The notes under the pieces were generated by a model that did not search any database, was not told the DNA's origin, and saw nothing but the letters and a program-made list of their open reading frames with translations. Below, piece after piece: positions 25,548 through 34,984 of a stretch of DNA of 64,000 nucleotides (positions within the stretch are counted from its first letter, which is position 1; every line of letters starts with the position of its first letter). The stretch comes from Comamonadaceae bacterium. Lineage in GTDB: Bacteria; Pseudomonadota; Gammaproteobacteria; Burkholderiales; Burkholderiaceae_C. The stretch lies in the NCBI GenBank assembly GCA_947450645.1, contig CANFWH010000001.1, forward strand, positions 124,001 through 188,000. Direction: 5' to 3'. The position numbers were made by a program, and so were the translations under genes.

Positions 25548-26738
25548 ATGTCACACATCCCCGCTTCCTCTGCCCTCGCGCGTTTTCGCGTTATTGATCT
25601 CACCCAAGTTCGCGCAGGTCCTACCGCCTGCCGCCAGCTCGCCGACTGGGGCGCGGACGTGGTGCAAGTCCAAATGCCCGACCACATGCGCGGCGACGAT
25701 ACGCTGGGCGGACAAGACGGCTCGGACTACCAATACACGCACCGTAACAAACGCTCCATTACGCTGAACTTGAAAGAGCCCGAGGGCATCAGCGTGCTCA
25801 AGCAATTGATTGCCAAAGCCGATGTGGTGGTGGAGAACTTTCGCCCTGATGTGAAGTTTCGTCTCGGCATTGATTACGAGTCACTCAAGGCCAGCAATCC
25901 TGGACTCGTGTACGCCAGCATTTCGGGATTTGGGCAAACAGGACCACTGGCCCAGCGTCCGGGTTTCGATCAAATCGCACAGGGCATGGGCGGCCTGATG
26001 TCCGTGACAGGCGACCCCACGGGCGCACCCATGCGCGTGGGCATTCCGATTGCGGATTTGTGCGCGGGCATCTTTGCGGCGCAGGGCATCTTGGTGGCGC
26101 TGCTAGAGCGCGAAAAATCAGGGCAAGGTCAATGGTTGCATACATCGCTCCTAGAGTCCATGCTCTACATGATGGATTTTCAAACCTCGCGCTGGTTGAT
26201 TGATGGCGAAGTCGCCACGCAAGCGGGCAACTTCCACCCGACCAGCATCCCAACTGGCGTGTACAAAGCACGCGATGGCTATATGAACATCGCCGTGTTT
26301 GGCTCCAAAATTTGGGAGCGCTTTTGCGATATTTTGGGAGCACCCGAGTGGGTCACGGACGCGCGATTTATGGACAAACCCGGCCGCTCGGTCAACCGCG
26401 ATGCGTTAAATAGCGACATCAACCAGCGCCTCGCCAAGCAAGACCGTGCGTATTGGATTGAGCGCTTAAACGCTGGCGGCGTGGCTTGCGGCGTGATTAA
26501 CAACATGAGGGAGGCGCTAGAGGAGCCGCAAATCCAGCATCTCAAGATGGTGAAGGATGTCGTCTCGAACCGCATGGGCGCACAAAAAATGATGGGGCAG
26601 CCTGTTCAGTTGGAACGCACACCCAGCACGATTGCAAGATCTGCACCGAAACGCGGTGAGCACACGGTAGAAATTTTGGAAGAGTTTGGCTACAGCGCGG
26701 ATGACGTTGCGCGGCTCAAAGCCACAGGCGTTTTTTAA
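25548..26738 (+). CDS. CaiB/BaiF-type (family III) CoA-transferase
   Basis: The 396-residue enzyme belongs to the family III acyl-CoA:carboxylate CoA-transferases. Hallmarks include RVIDLTQVRAGPTACRQLADWGADV, NKRSITLNLK, VENFRPDV and ISGFGQTGP. The catalytic Asp of the family is the Asp in ESMLYMMDFQ or the nearby GFDQIAQ segment; I cannot fix which. It leads a run with enoyl-CoA hydratase, quinone oxidoreductase, Bug receptor and AEC transporter, suggesting uptake and CoA-dependent breakdown of an unknown organic acid. Its start lies 10 bp after the rep stop. Confidence 0.9.
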   Translation: MSHIPASSALARFRVIDLTQVRAGPTACRQLADWGADVVQVQMPDHMRGDDTLGGQDGSDYQYTHRNKRSITLNLKEPEGISVLKQLIAKADVVVENFRPDVKFRLGIDYESLKASNPGLVYASISGFGQTGPLAQRPGFDQIAQGMGGLMSVTGDPTGAPMRVGIPIADLCAGIFAAQGILVALLEREKSGQGQWLHTSLLESMLYMMDFQTSRWLIDGEVATQAGNFHPTSIPTGVYKARDGYMNIAVFGSKIWERFCDILGAPEWVTDARFMDKPGRSVNRDALNSDINQRLAKQDRAYWIERLNAGGVACGVINNMREALEEPQIQHLKMVKDVVSNRMGAQKMMGQPVQLERTPSTIARSAPKRGEHTVEILEEFGYSADDVARLKATGVF

Positions 26739-26749
26739 AGGATAGGGCA

Positions 26750-27559
26750 ATGGCAAGCATGGAATACATCTCAACAACCGAGCGCGTGAAAGTGTGGCTT
26801 GACACCACCACTTTGCATGTTCAATTCAACAATCCTGCGCGGCACAACGCGCTCTCGGTCGATATGTGGGAGGCTGTCCCGCCCTTGCTGGATGTGGCTT
26901 CCCATGATGATCGTGTCCGCTTAGTTGTGTTCTCAGGCGCAGGCGAAAAAGCTTTTGTCTCGGGCGCAGACATCACGCAGTTTGAAGACCAACGCGCCGC
27001 CAAAGAAGCCGTGGATCGCTATGAAAAAATGGCTGAAGAATGCTTGCAAAGCATCGCCAACTTTGCCAAGCCCACACTCGCTTGCATCCAAGGTTATTGC
27101 ATTGGCGGCGGCGTGAATGTGGCGATTAGCTGCGATATCCGCATCGCGTCCAGCAATTCCGTGTTCTCCATCCCCGCAGCAAGACTGGGCTTAGGTTACC
27201 GCTATTCAGCCATGAAAAATTTGGTCGACTTAATCGGCCCTGGCAACGCCAAAGATTTATTCTTTTCTGCACGCAAGATTGATGCGGACGAAGCACGATT
27301 TTTAGGCTTAATTTCGCGTGTCTGCGAGCCTGCCGATTTGCATACTTTGCTGAAGGAATACACGGATGCACTCGCCGTGAACGCGCCCATCACCATTGCT
27401 GCGGCCAAGGCGATCACGGCGGAGATTTTGAAACCTTCTCCCGAACTAGATATGGCGAAGTGCCAAACCTTGATTCGCGGTTGCTTTGAAAGCGCAGACT
27501 ATGCCGAAGGCCGCAAAGCGTTTATGGAAAAGCGCAAACCTGTTTTTGCAGGGAAATAA
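26750..27559 (+). CDS. Enoyl-CoA hydratase/isomerase family protein
   Basis: The 269-residue crotonase-fold protein has the oxyanion-hole segments KAFVSGADITQF near 65 and IQGYCIGGGVNVAISCDIRIAS near 110-130. The first catalytic Glu of true hydratases appears replaced in the G-Y-C-I-G-G-G region and the second position reads A-R-L-G-L-G-Y, so activity other than simple hydration is possible. It follows the CoA-transferase by 11 bp. Confidence 0.87.
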   Translation: MASMEYISTTERVKVWLDTTTLHVQFNNPARHNALSVDMWEAVPPLLDVASHDDRVRLVVFSGAGEKAFVSGADITQFEDQRAAKEAVDRYEKMAEECLQSIANFAKPTLACIQGYCIGGGVNVAISCDIRIASSNSVFSIPAARLGLGYRYSAMKNLVDLIGPGNAKDLFFSARKIDADEARFLGLISRVCEPADLHTLLKEYTDALAVNAPITIAAAKAITAEILKPSPELDMAKCQTLIRGCFESADYAEGRKAFMEKRKPVFAGK

Positions 27560-27561
27560 AA

Positions 27562-28539
27562 ATGAAATCATATTGGATGGAAACCAACGGTGAGACCGCC
27601 ACGATTGACTTGCGCGATGTCGCAACACCAACGCCCGCAGCAAATCAGCTGCTGGTCAAAATGCACGCCGCCAGTTTGAACCGCGGTGAATTTATTGTGG
27701 GACACGGCTTGCACAAAGCAGGCGCGGCAAAACCCATTGGCACGGATGGCTCGGGCGAGGTGATGGCTTTGGGAGAAGGCGCAAGCGGCTTCAAAGTCGG
27801 TGATCGTGTCATGGGACGCTGTGCAGGTGCTTTTTCCGAATATGCCTTGATGTCAACTGCCGAGGCCATGCACATTCCCGCGAACTTAGGCTGGGAAGCC
27901 TCAGCCAGCGTGCCTTTGACGGGGCATGTGGTGTTTGACATGCTGGTTCTGCAAGGCCGTTTAGTCAAAGATGAATGGCTACTGATCAACGGCGTGGCAT
28001 CAGGCGTTGGCGTAGCAGCATTGCAAATGGCAAAGGCCATCGGAGCCAAAGTCATTGGCACATCAGGATCATTTGACAAACTGGCACGTCTGAAATCGCT
28101 AGGACTCAACGTGGGCATTTGCACACGCCAAGCTAACTTTCATGACGAGGTGATGGCAGTCACTAACGGCAAAGGCGTGAACTTAGTGATCAATACCGTG
28201 GGCGGTTCGGTGTTTGCCGAAGACGTGCGCACTATGGCATTTGAAGGCCGCTTGGCGATGGTCGGTTATGTGGATGGTCAACTGCACACCGACCTCTCGA
28301 TTGAGGCGCTGCACGCGAAGCGCCTCACGCTGTTTGGTGTGTCCAACAAACTACGCAGCCCTGAGCAACGAGCCTCTGGCGTGCCGCGCTTTCGTACCGA
28401 AGTGTTACCGATGTTGGCAGACGGCCGCATCACGCCGCTGGTCGATAAAGTATTTGCGTTTAACGATCTACCCGCTGCCAAAGCCTGCATGGATGCGAGT
28501 GAACATTTGGGCAAAATCGTGGTGCGGATTTCAACATGA
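27562..28539 (+). CDS. MDR-family NADPH:quinone oxidoreductase-like protein
   Basis: The 325-residue protein is a zinc-free medium-chain dehydrogenase/reductase: AASLNRGEFIVGHG near 33-46, PIGTDGSGEV near 53, GDRVMGRCAGAFSEYA near 75-90, and the NADPH site SGVGVAALQMAKAIGAKVIGTSGS near 147-170. No structural-zinc Cys cluster is present. It sits 2 bp after the enoyl-CoA hydratase gene; its stop overlaps the next start (ATGA). It may reduce an enoyl-CoA or quinone. Confidence 0.88.
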   Translation: MKSYWMETNGETATIDLRDVATPTPAANQLLVKMHAASLNRGEFIVGHGLHKAGAAKPIGTDGSGEVMALGEGASGFKVGDRVMGRCAGAFSEYALMSTAEAMHIPANLGWEASASVPLTGHVVFDMLVLQGRLVKDEWLLINGVASGVGVAALQMAKAIGAKVIGTSGSFDKLARLKSLGLNVGICTRQANFHDEVMAVTNGKGVNLVINTVGGSVFAEDVRTMAFEGRLAMVGYVDGQLHTDLSIEALHAKRLTLFGVSNKLRSPEQRASGVPRFRTEVLPMLADGRITPLVDKVFAFNDLPAAKACMDASEHLGKIVVRIST

Positions 28540-29531
28540 GCAAATGCATCATGAAAAATACTAAAAACAGGCTCGCAGCCCTTATCCTGCTTGGCTTAGC
28601 GCAGAGCGGATTCGCTCAAATGACACCCTCTGACTACCCCAGCAAGCCGATCAAACTCGTCGTTGGCTTTGCTCCCGCAGGCGCTGCCGACTACGTGGCA
28701 CGCGCTATGAGCGACCAACTGGGCAAGGCACTCGGGCAAACCGTGATCGTGGAAAACAAAGCGGGCGCAGGCTCTAGCATTGCCGCTGAGTTTGTGGCTA
28801 AAGCACCCGCCGACGGCTACACCCTTTTGATTGCCAGCCCGAGCAGCATGTCGGTCAATCCTGCGCTGAGCACCAAGCTAGGTTACAGCCCGCGCGACCT
28901 TGCGCCCATTAGCAAAATGACCAGTTCGCCCTTGGTGATTGCGGCGAGCGCCAAGTCCAATATCACATCCATCAAAGAGCTGATCGCACAGGCAAAGAAA
29001 GCACCTGGCACGCTGAACTACGCCAGCTCGGGCAATGGCTCGGCGCCACATTTAGGCGGTGCACTGTTTGCGCAAGTGGCAGGGTTGGACATGCAGCACA
29101 TCCCATTCAGAGGTGGTGCGCCCGCCATTGCGTCGGTCATTGCAGGCGATACGCAGCTGACGTTTGGCACACCGCCCTCGGTGTTACCAATGGTGAAAGC
29201 GGGGCGACTGCGCGGCCTCGCGGTCAGCACGCGCGAGCGCTCGGCGCTCTTCCCCGAGCTGCCCGCCATGCGCGAAGCAGGCCTGCCCGACTACGCCATC
29301 GAGTTTTGGTATGGCCTGTTTGTGCCCGCCAATACGCCGCCCGCCATTGTTAAAAAATTGTTTGAAGCCACGCGCACCGCGATGAGCCAGCCCAGTGTGA
29401 AAGCCGCGCTGGCGCGTGAAGGCACGGAGGTAGCGCTGTCAAATTCGCCAGAAGCGTTTGCTACTTTTTTGGCTGAAGATTCCAAATTTTGGACGCGCTT
29501 GGTTAAAGATGCACAGGTGAAATTAGATTGA
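28536..29531 (+). CDS. Bug-family (TctC) solute-binding receptor
   Basis: This is the fourth Bug receptor in the window (331 residues, or 326 from the second ATG, which gives a tidier signal peptide). The signal ends near SGFAQ; the mature part has YPSKPIKLVVGFAPAGAADYVAR, with GFAPAG replacing PFPAGG. It overlaps the preceding oxidoreductase gene by 4 bp and the next (AEC transporter) start by 4 bp. In the operon it may feed or sense the acid handled by the CoA-transferase set. Confidence 0.91.
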   Translation: MSKCIMKNTKNRLAALILLGLAQSGFAQMTPSDYPSKPIKLVVGFAPAGAADYVARAMSDQLGKALGQTVIVENKAGAGSSIAAEFVAKAPADGYTLLIASPSSMSVNPALSTKLGYSPRDLAPISKMTSSPLVIAASAKSNITSIKELIAQAKKAPGTLNYASSGNGSAPHLGGALFAQVAGLDMQHIPFRGGAPAIASVIAGDTQLTFGTPPSVLPMVKAGRLRGLAVSTRERSALFPELPAMREAGLPDYAIEFWYGLFVPANTPPAIVKKLFEATRTAMSQPSVKAALAREGTEVALSNSPEAFATFLAEDSKFWTRLVKDAQVKLD

Positions 29532-30478
29532 ACGCCTCCGTCCTCTCCCATCCTGTCATCACCTCACTGCTCCCCGTCATCTTGCTCATCGCCACAGGCT
29601 ATGTGGCTGGCAAGCAAGGCTGGATAAGGGCTAGCGCTAAGGGTGACTACTCGAACATTATTTTCTTTTTGCTCTTGCCGCCGCTTTTATTTCGTACGAT
29701 GGCGCAAACGCATCCCGAAAATTTACAAGTGCTGCCCGTGCTTGCCTATCTTGGCAGCATGGTGATTTTGTTTGCAATGGTGCTGGCTTGGACGGGCATC
29801 AACCAGCGCGGCGCCATACTGGGTTTAGCCGCAACCTATGGCAACACGGTCATGATTGGCATCGCACTGGTGGGTTTTGCTTATGGCGAAGCAGGACAAG
29901 CGGTGCTTTTTAGTTTGCTGTCGGTGCATGCCATCATCATGCTCACCTCGGCAACGCTTTTTTTGGAATGGATGCGTAGCAAAGATAGCGATGCGCATCC
30001 CGTGCGGGCAGCACTTGAAGCCTTGCGCGGTGCGCTCTTGCAACCCACCACATGGCCGATTTTGCTGGGGCTTGCATTTAGCCAAACGGGCTTCTCGCTG
30101 CCTGTGGTCATTGATAGGCCATTGCAACTGCTGGGGCAAGCATTTAGTCCACTCGCTTTGGTGCTGGTGGGACTCACGCTGTCCGTCACAAAGTTTGGCG
30201 ATCACATCAAACCTGCGCTAGGTTTATCGATTCTCAAAAACTTCGTGCAACCCATACTGGTATTGGGTTTGGGGCTAATGCTGGGACTGCACGGCATACC
30301 GCTCACGGTGATGGTGGTGGCCGCATCGCTGCCCATGGGCGCGAATGTGTTTATGTTTTCGCAGCGCTACCAAGAGTCAGAAGATTTGGTCACGACGAGT
30401 GTTTCCGTCTCAACCGTGATGGCGCTTTTTAGTGTGGCGTTGACGATGTCGTTGACACCGCTTATTGGCATGCTTTGA
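29528..30478 (+). CDS. AEC-family transporter (auxin efflux carrier-like)
   Basis: The 316-residue membrane protein has about ten helices in two sets of five, with the family's GYVAGKQGWI start and broken-helix Gly/Pro/Asn segments (ATYGNTVMIGIAL near 100 and SLPMGANVFMF near 271). Bacterial AEC members move malonate, malate or related acids. The start is TTG, overlapping the receptor stop (TTGA); no better ATG exists before the first helix. The pairing with a Bug receptor is unusual, as TTT membrane parts are absent. Confidence 0.85.
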   Translation: MNASVLSHPVITSLLPVILLIATGYVAGKQGWIRASAKGDYSNIIFFLLLPPLLFRTMAQTHPENLQVLPVLAYLGSMVILFAMVLAWTGINQRGAILGLAATYGNTVMIGIALVGFAYGEAGQAVLFSLLSVHAIIMLTSATLFLEWMRSKDSDAHPVRAALEALRGALLQPTTWPILLGLAFSQTGFSLPVVIDRPLQLLGQAFSPLALVLVGLTLSVTKFGDHIKPALGLSILKNFVQPILVLGLGLMLGLHGIPLTVMVVAASLPMGANVFMFSQRYQESEDLVTTSVSVSTVMALFSVALTMSLTPLIGML

Positions 30479-30480
30479 CC

Positions 30481-30590
30481 CCCCTGTCACCTCGCGGTGA
30501 CATCCCCCCTACTTCGCAGGGGAGAACAGGGGAACCGGTATTAGTTTGCCCCTGCGAAGTAGGGGAAATGTCGCAAAGCGACAAAGGGGT
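30481..30590. repeat. Composite inverted repeat of two hairpin-bearing units
   Basis: CCCCTACTTCGCAGGGG (30506-30522) and its exact reverse complement (30549-30565) face each other across 26 bp. Outside each lies a small hairpin: GTCACC-TCGC-GGTGAC at 30486-30501 and TGTCGC-AAA-GCGACA at 30569-30583. Each half therefore has the same plan (hairpin plus 17-mer), in opposite orientation, like paired REP units. It fills the gap between the AEC transporter and the luciferase-like gene. Confidence 0.85.
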
Positions 30591-30597
30591 TCTTTCT

Positions 30598-31620
30598 ATG
30601 CTCAAACTCTCCATCCTCGACCAATCAGTCGCGGTTCAAGGTCGAAGCCACTCAGATAGCATCCAAGCCACGCTGGCATTGGCCGAGAAGGCTGAAAGCT
30701 GGGGCTATCACCGCTTTTGGGTCAGCGAGCATCACAGTCATCCCACCATCGTCGGCTCTGCACCCGAAGTGCTAATGGCTGCCATTGCCTCGCGCACTTC
30801 GCGCATCCGCATTGGTAGCGCAGGCGTGATGCTGCCGCACTACGCTTCGCTCAAAGTCGCCGAGCAATTCCGCGTGCTGGATGCCCTAGCGCCAGGCCGC
30901 ATCGACCTTGGGGTGGGACGCGCACCAGGCAGCGACCAGCGCACCTCGCGCTTGCTCAATCCCGATCCAAGGTCTAGCGACAACTTTCCACGTCAAGTGC
31001 AAGAATTGATGGTGTGGACTGGCCCGCAAGCCACACCTGATAAGGCACGCGCGAGTGCCGATTCCACTCTATACCCCACCGCCTACGGCGTGCAGGCCTT
31101 TCCGTCTAGCACGACCGCGCCCACGATTTGGATGCTCGGTAGCTCAGACTATGGCGCGCAACTTGCCGCCGAACTCGGCCTGCCCTACGCCTTTGCGTAC
31201 TTCATTACCGACGGGCAAGGCTTAGAGCAGGCGCTCGATATGTATCGCCAAAACTACAAGCCCAGCGAGGCGCATCCCAAGCCACAAGCGCTGCTGTGCG
31301 TGTGGGCGCTGGCCGCCGATACTGAGGCGGAAGCATGGCGGCTATTCCAAAGCCGGGCACGGGCGCGTATGGACAGAAACTTGGGGCGCAATACGGCGCT
31401 CTCGTCGCCCGAAGATTCGGTGCGCGAATGGACGCCCATGGAAGAGCGTGCGCTGGAGCAGCTCAAAGCGGGCGCATTCGTAGGTACGGGCGGACAAGTC
31501 GTTGGCAAGTTGGAAGCGCTGGCAGACAAGCACGGCATTGACGAGATCGCCGTCATCACGTGGACACATGACCCAGCCGCGCAGGCGCGGTCATATGAGC
31601 TGCTCGCAAGCGCCCTTTAA
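30598..31620 (+). CDS. Luciferase-like (LLM class) flavin-dependent oxidoreductase
   Basis: The 340-residue protein has the family start LKLSILDQSVAVQG, RFWVSEHHSHP near 41, RIRIGSAGVMLPHY near 71 and RIDLGVGRAPGSDQ near 100. Group members (MsnO8/YhbW type) have unassigned substrates. The ATG was chosen because the frame before it runs through the composite inverted repeat. A copy of the dispersed repeat encodes QATPDKARASA at about 144-154. Confidence 0.88.
   Translation: MLKLSILDQSVAVQGRSHSDSIQATLALAEKAESWGYHRFWVSEHHSHPTIVGSAPEVLMAAIASRTSRIRIGSAGVMLPHYASLKVAEQFRVLDALAPGRIDLGVGRAPGSDQRTSRLLNPDPRSSDNFPRQVQELMVWTGPQATPDKARASADSTLYPTAYGVQAFPSSTTAPTIWMLGSSDYGAQLAAELGLPYAFAYFITDGQGLEQALDMYRQNYKPSEAHPKPQALLCVWALAADTEAEAWRLFQSRARARMDRNLGRNTALSSPEDSVREWTPMEERALEQLKAGAFVGTGGQVVGKLEALADKHGIDEIAVITWTHDPAAQARSYELLASAL
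31028..31059 (+). repeat. Dispersed repeat, copy in the luciferase-like gene
   Basis: AAGCC-ACACCTGATA-AGGC is followed by GCGCGAGTGCC. The copy reads QATPDKARASA in frame, almost the same peptide as the GH31 copy (QATSDKASASA). Confidence 0.75.
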
Positions 31621-31629
31621 AATGCAAGG

Positions 31630-34260
31630 ATGACTACAACAACCCTTCTTGCCGACTACACGGCCCCTGCTTTTTGGATTGACAGTGTTGACCTCACGAT
31701 CGATCTTGATCCCACAAAAACCCGCGTCTTGAGCAAAATGCGTGTGCGCCGCAATCCTGATGTGCCTGCGCAAGCGCTGAAACTAGATGGCAAAGAACTC
31801 AATCTCGCTCGCGTGCTGGTGGCTGGGCAAGGTACCAGCTTCAAGATGGAGACGATGGCAAATGGCGACGAAAAGCTGGTTTTAGAAAAACTACCCGAAG
31901 GTTTTGAGCCGTTTGATTTAGAAATTTTCACCACTTGCAACCCGACCAAAAACACATCGATGTCGGGCCTTTATGTCAGCAACGATTCGTTCTTTACTCA
32001 GTGCGAGGCCGAGGGCTTTCGGCGCATCACTTACTTTTTAGATCGCCCTGATGTGATGGCGAGTTACACCGTCACACTACGTGCCAGCAAAGCCGACTAT
32101 CCCGTGCTGCTGTCCAACGGAAACCTTGTGGAACAAGGGCTGCTGGAAGGTTCGGGTAACGAGGGCAGGCATTTTGCTAAATGGGTTGACCCACATAAAA
32201 AACCTTGCTATTTGTTTGCGCTGGTGGCGGGATTGTTGGTTTGCCATGAGCAAAAAATCAAAGTCAAATCGGGCTCTGAGCATCTGCTGCAAGTCTATGT
32301 GCGCCCTGGTGATTTGGACAAAACCGAGCACGCGATGAAGTCGCTGATGGCATCCATTGCGTGGGACGAATCGCGCTTTGGTCTGTCGCTCGATTTAGAG
32401 CGCTTCATGATTGTTGCCGTGGGCGACTTCAACATGGGAGCGATGGAAAACAAGGGGCTCAACATCTTCAATACGAAGTACGTGCTGGCAACCCCAAGCA
32501 CGGCAACGGACGGCGACTTTGCAGGCATTGAGAGCGTAGTGGCGCACGAGTATTTCCATAACTGGACAGGCAACCGCATCACCTGCCGCGATTGGTTTCA
32601 GCTCTCGCTCAAAGAAGGCCTCACGGTCTTCCGCGATCAAGAGTTCAGCATGGACATGAGTGGCAGCGATACAGCCGCCGCTGTGCAGCGTATCGAGGAT
32701 GTGCGCAATCTGCGCACCGTGCAGTTTGGCGAAGACGCAGGCCCGATGAGCCATGCTGTGCGTCCTGCCGAGTACTCGGAAATTAACAACTTCTACACAC
32801 CCACCGTTTACGAAAAAGGCGCGGAAGTCGTGCGCATGATGCAAACACTCGTTGGCAAGGACGGTTTCAAAGCTGGGATGGCGCTCTACTTCCATCGCCA
32901 CGACGGACAAGCGGTGACCTGTGATGATTTTGCTGGGGCGATAGCAGACGCCAATCCTGCATCAGCACTCGCGCAACATCTGGTGCAGTTTAAAAATTGG
33001 TATAGCCAAGCAGGTACGCCGCGCGTCAATGTCCATGCGACTTACGACGCTGTTGCTCAAAGCTATGTACTCACGCTCACGCAAAAGCTGCGTGAAGGCC
33101 AAGCGCCGTTTGTGATTCCGTTTGCACTCGGCTTGCTTGCGCAAGACGGCGCTGAGCTTGCCAAAACTCATCTGCACGTGATGACACAAATGAGTGAGAC
33201 GATTCGTTTTGATGGCGTGGCGACAGTGCCTGTGCCCTCGCTGCTGCGTAGTTTCTCTAGCCCCATCATTGTGGACTACGACTACACGGACGCCGAGCTG
33301 CTCGCGCTGATGGCGCATGACACGGATGCCTTCAACCGATGGGAAGCCGCGCAGCGCTTGATGCTGCGCCAGATCATTGCAGCTGTGAGCGACACCTCTG
33401 CCGCGCCCGCACTGCAAGCAACGACCGTTGATGCCCTCAAATCTACCCTTGTGGAAGCCAAGCTGGATGCGGCCTTCAGGGCAGCTGTATTGACTGTGCC
33501 ATCTGAGAGCATGATTGCCGAGCAGATGACGGAGATTGACCCACAGCGCATCCACACAGTGCGCGAAGCTGTGCGCGTGCAACTGGCCACTGCGTTGCAA
33601 GCTGAATGGCAAGCTGCTTTTGATGAGAATCAAACCAGCGGAAAATACACGCCCGACGCAGTGTCCAGCGGTAAGCGCTCGTTAGCGAATATGGCTCTCG
33701 TTTATTTATGTCTTTCTAATCAAGCCATATCCAGCAAGGCTTACCAACGGTTTATTGACGCCAGCAACATGACGGATCGCATGGGTGCGCTCGTTGCATT
33801 AGTCGCATCCAAACATCCGCTCGCCACCGAAGCGTTGGCGCATTTTCATGCGCTGTTTGCAGGTGACGATTTGGTCATCGACAAATGGTTCGCGCTGCAA
33901 GCGGGCAACACCGACACCGAGGGTGACATCTTGCCGCTGGTTAAAACATTGATGAAGCACCCTGACTTCAAAGCCAGCAACCCCAATCGTTTTCGCAGTT
34001 TGGTGTTTAGTTACTGCTCCGCCAACCCTGCCGCGTTCCATCGCTTGGATGCGGCGGGCTACGTGTTTTGGGGTGAGCAGGTGCTGGCGCTGGACGCCTC
34101 CAATCCACAAGTTGCAGCGCGTTTGGCACGCGCCCTAGAGCGCTGGAAGAAACTGGCCGAGCCCTACAAAAGCGCTGCCCGCACCGCCATTGAACGCGTC
34201 GCGGCCAAAGGAAACTTAAGCCGCGATGTGCGCGAAGTGGTCACGCGGGCGTTAGCTTAG
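31630..34260 (+). CDS. pepN: Aminopeptidase N (M1 family)
   Basis: The 876-residue cytoplasmic metalloprotease (E. coli PepN 870) has the exopeptidase motif GAMEN near 271 and the zinc site HEYFHNWTGNRI with downstream Glu in LKEGLTVFRD (HExxH-x18-E) near 306. It trims N-terminal residues in general peptide turnover. Two repeat-like inserts fall in the less conserved C-terminal domain (EAKLDAAF near 614, NQAISSKAY near 697). It is convergent with the GntR gene with no gap. Confidence 0.96.
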   Translation: MTTTTLLADYTAPAFWIDSVDLTIDLDPTKTRVLSKMRVRRNPDVPAQALKLDGKELNLARVLVAGQGTSFKMETMANGDEKLVLEKLPEGFEPFDLEIFTTCNPTKNTSMSGLYVSNDSFFTQCEAEGFRRITYFLDRPDVMASYTVTLRASKADYPVLLSNGNLVEQGLLEGSGNEGRHFAKWVDPHKKPCYLFALVAGLLVCHEQKIKVKSGSEHLLQVYVRPGDLDKTEHAMKSLMASIAWDESRFGLSLDLERFMIVAVGDFNMGAMENKGLNIFNTKYVLATPSTATDGDFAGIESVVAHEYFHNWTGNRITCRDWFQLSLKEGLTVFRDQEFSMDMSGSDTAAAVQRIEDVRNLRTVQFGEDAGPMSHAVRPAEYSEINNFYTPTVYEKGAEVVRMMQTLVGKDGFKAGMALYFHRHDGQAVTCDDFAGAIADANPASALAQHLVQFKNWYSQAGTPRVNVHATYDAVAQSYVLTLTQKLREGQAPFVIPFALGLLAQDGAELAKTHLHVMTQMSETIRFDGVATVPVPSLLRSFSSPIIVDYDYTDAELLALMAHDTDAFNRWEAAQRLMLRQIIAAVSDTSAAPALQATTVDALKSTLVEAKLDAAFRAAVLTVPSESMIAEQMTEIDPQRIHTVREAVRVQLATALQAEWQAAFDENQTSGKYTPDAVSSGKRSLANMALVYLCLSNQAISSKAYQRFIDASNMTDRMGALVALVASKHPLATEALAHFHALFAGDDLVIDKWFALQAGNTDTEGDILPLVKTLMKHPDFKASNPNRFRSLVFSYCSANPAAFHRLDAAGYVFWGEQVLALDASNPQVAARLARALERWKKLAEPYKSAARTAIERVAAKGNLSRDVREVVTRALA
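33722..33753 (+). repeat. Dispersed repeat, copy in pepN
   Basis: CAAGCC-ATATCCAGCA-AGGCTT reads QAISSKAY in frame. It shares ATATCC with the 8817 and 38268 copies and 15 bases with the rep copy. A weaker copy (GGAAGCC-N10-CGGCC) lies at about 33455-33480. Confidence 0.55.
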
Positions 34261-34977
34261 TTATTTCATCCGATTGACGTAACGACACTGGTTGGCATCA
34301 AACCATGTCACTGAAAATTCGCTAATCACGCCATCACTGGACTTGGCAACCCGCTCCACCCGTAGGCAGACAACACCTGCTTTGAGTGCAAAAACTGCGG
34401 GCGACCAATCGGGCGCTAGGCCTTGTCCGATATGGTCTTCAGCAGTGGCGATCCAAAACCCAAGGCGCTCTTTGTAGAACTGATACAGCGCTTCGCCCAA
34501 ATCTGCGGCGCTTAATTTGGGGTGATGCTTGCTATCAAAATAAATTTCTTCTAAAGCCACAGGCGTGCCGTCCAACAAACGTAAACGACGCACGCGATAG
34601 CACTGACTAGAAAACGATACACGGAAAGCAGTCGGCGTATCGACCTTATCAAACGCCAAGACTTGCGCTGTCGGCAATCCACCGCCACGCAGCAGCTCTA
34701 GTTTAAAAAATTCATAGACACTTTTGCCACCACCCAGCCCCACATCTTTAGCTGCACAAACATAAGTGCCCGATCCTTGCCTGCGCGTGAGCATTCCGCG
34801 CAAAGCCAATTCCGATAAGGCTTTGCGCAGAGTTCCCACAGCAACATTCAATTTTTTTGCGAGTTCAACCTCAGGTGGCAAGCGATCCCCTGCGGCATAA
34901 AGCCCCGCTGTGATTTCGCGCTGTAGCAGTTCGCTGATTTGGATATAGATCGGCAATGAGGTTGAACTGTTTAGCAT
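34261..34977 (-). CDS. GntR-family regulator, HutC subfamily
   Basis: The 238-residue protein has an N-terminal winged helix (PIYIQISELLQREITAGLYAAGDRLPPEVELAKKLNV..GTLRKAL) at about 9-75 and a C-terminal UTRA ligand-binding domain. HutC-type regulators are usually repressors released by a pathway substrate. It is divergent from the monooxygenase gene across 42 bp that contain an inverted repeat GTAAA-N4-TTTAC. I infer control of the monooxygenase/reductase set; the ligand could be a sugar or sulfosugar. Confidence 0.88.
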   Translation of the reverse strand: MLNSSTSLPIYIQISELLQREITAGLYAAGDRLPPEVELAKKLNVAVGTLRKALSELALRGMLTRRQGSGTYVCAAKDVGLGGGKSVYEFFKLELLRGGGLPTAQVLAFDKVDTPTAFRVSFSSQCYRVRRLRLLDGTPVALEEIYFDSKHHPKLSAADLGEALYQFYKERLGFWIATAEDHIGQGLAPDWSPAVFALKAGVVCLRVERVAKSSDGVISEFSVTWFDANQCRYVNRMK

Positions 34978-34984
34978 GAGGGTA

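Noticed and set aside
27893-27924. A further repeat copy in the quinone-oxidoreductase-like gene (GGGAAGCC-N10-TGCC)
   Set aside because: The encoded WEASASVPLTG segment resembles a normal conserved part of the enzyme family, so similarity is probably coincidental.
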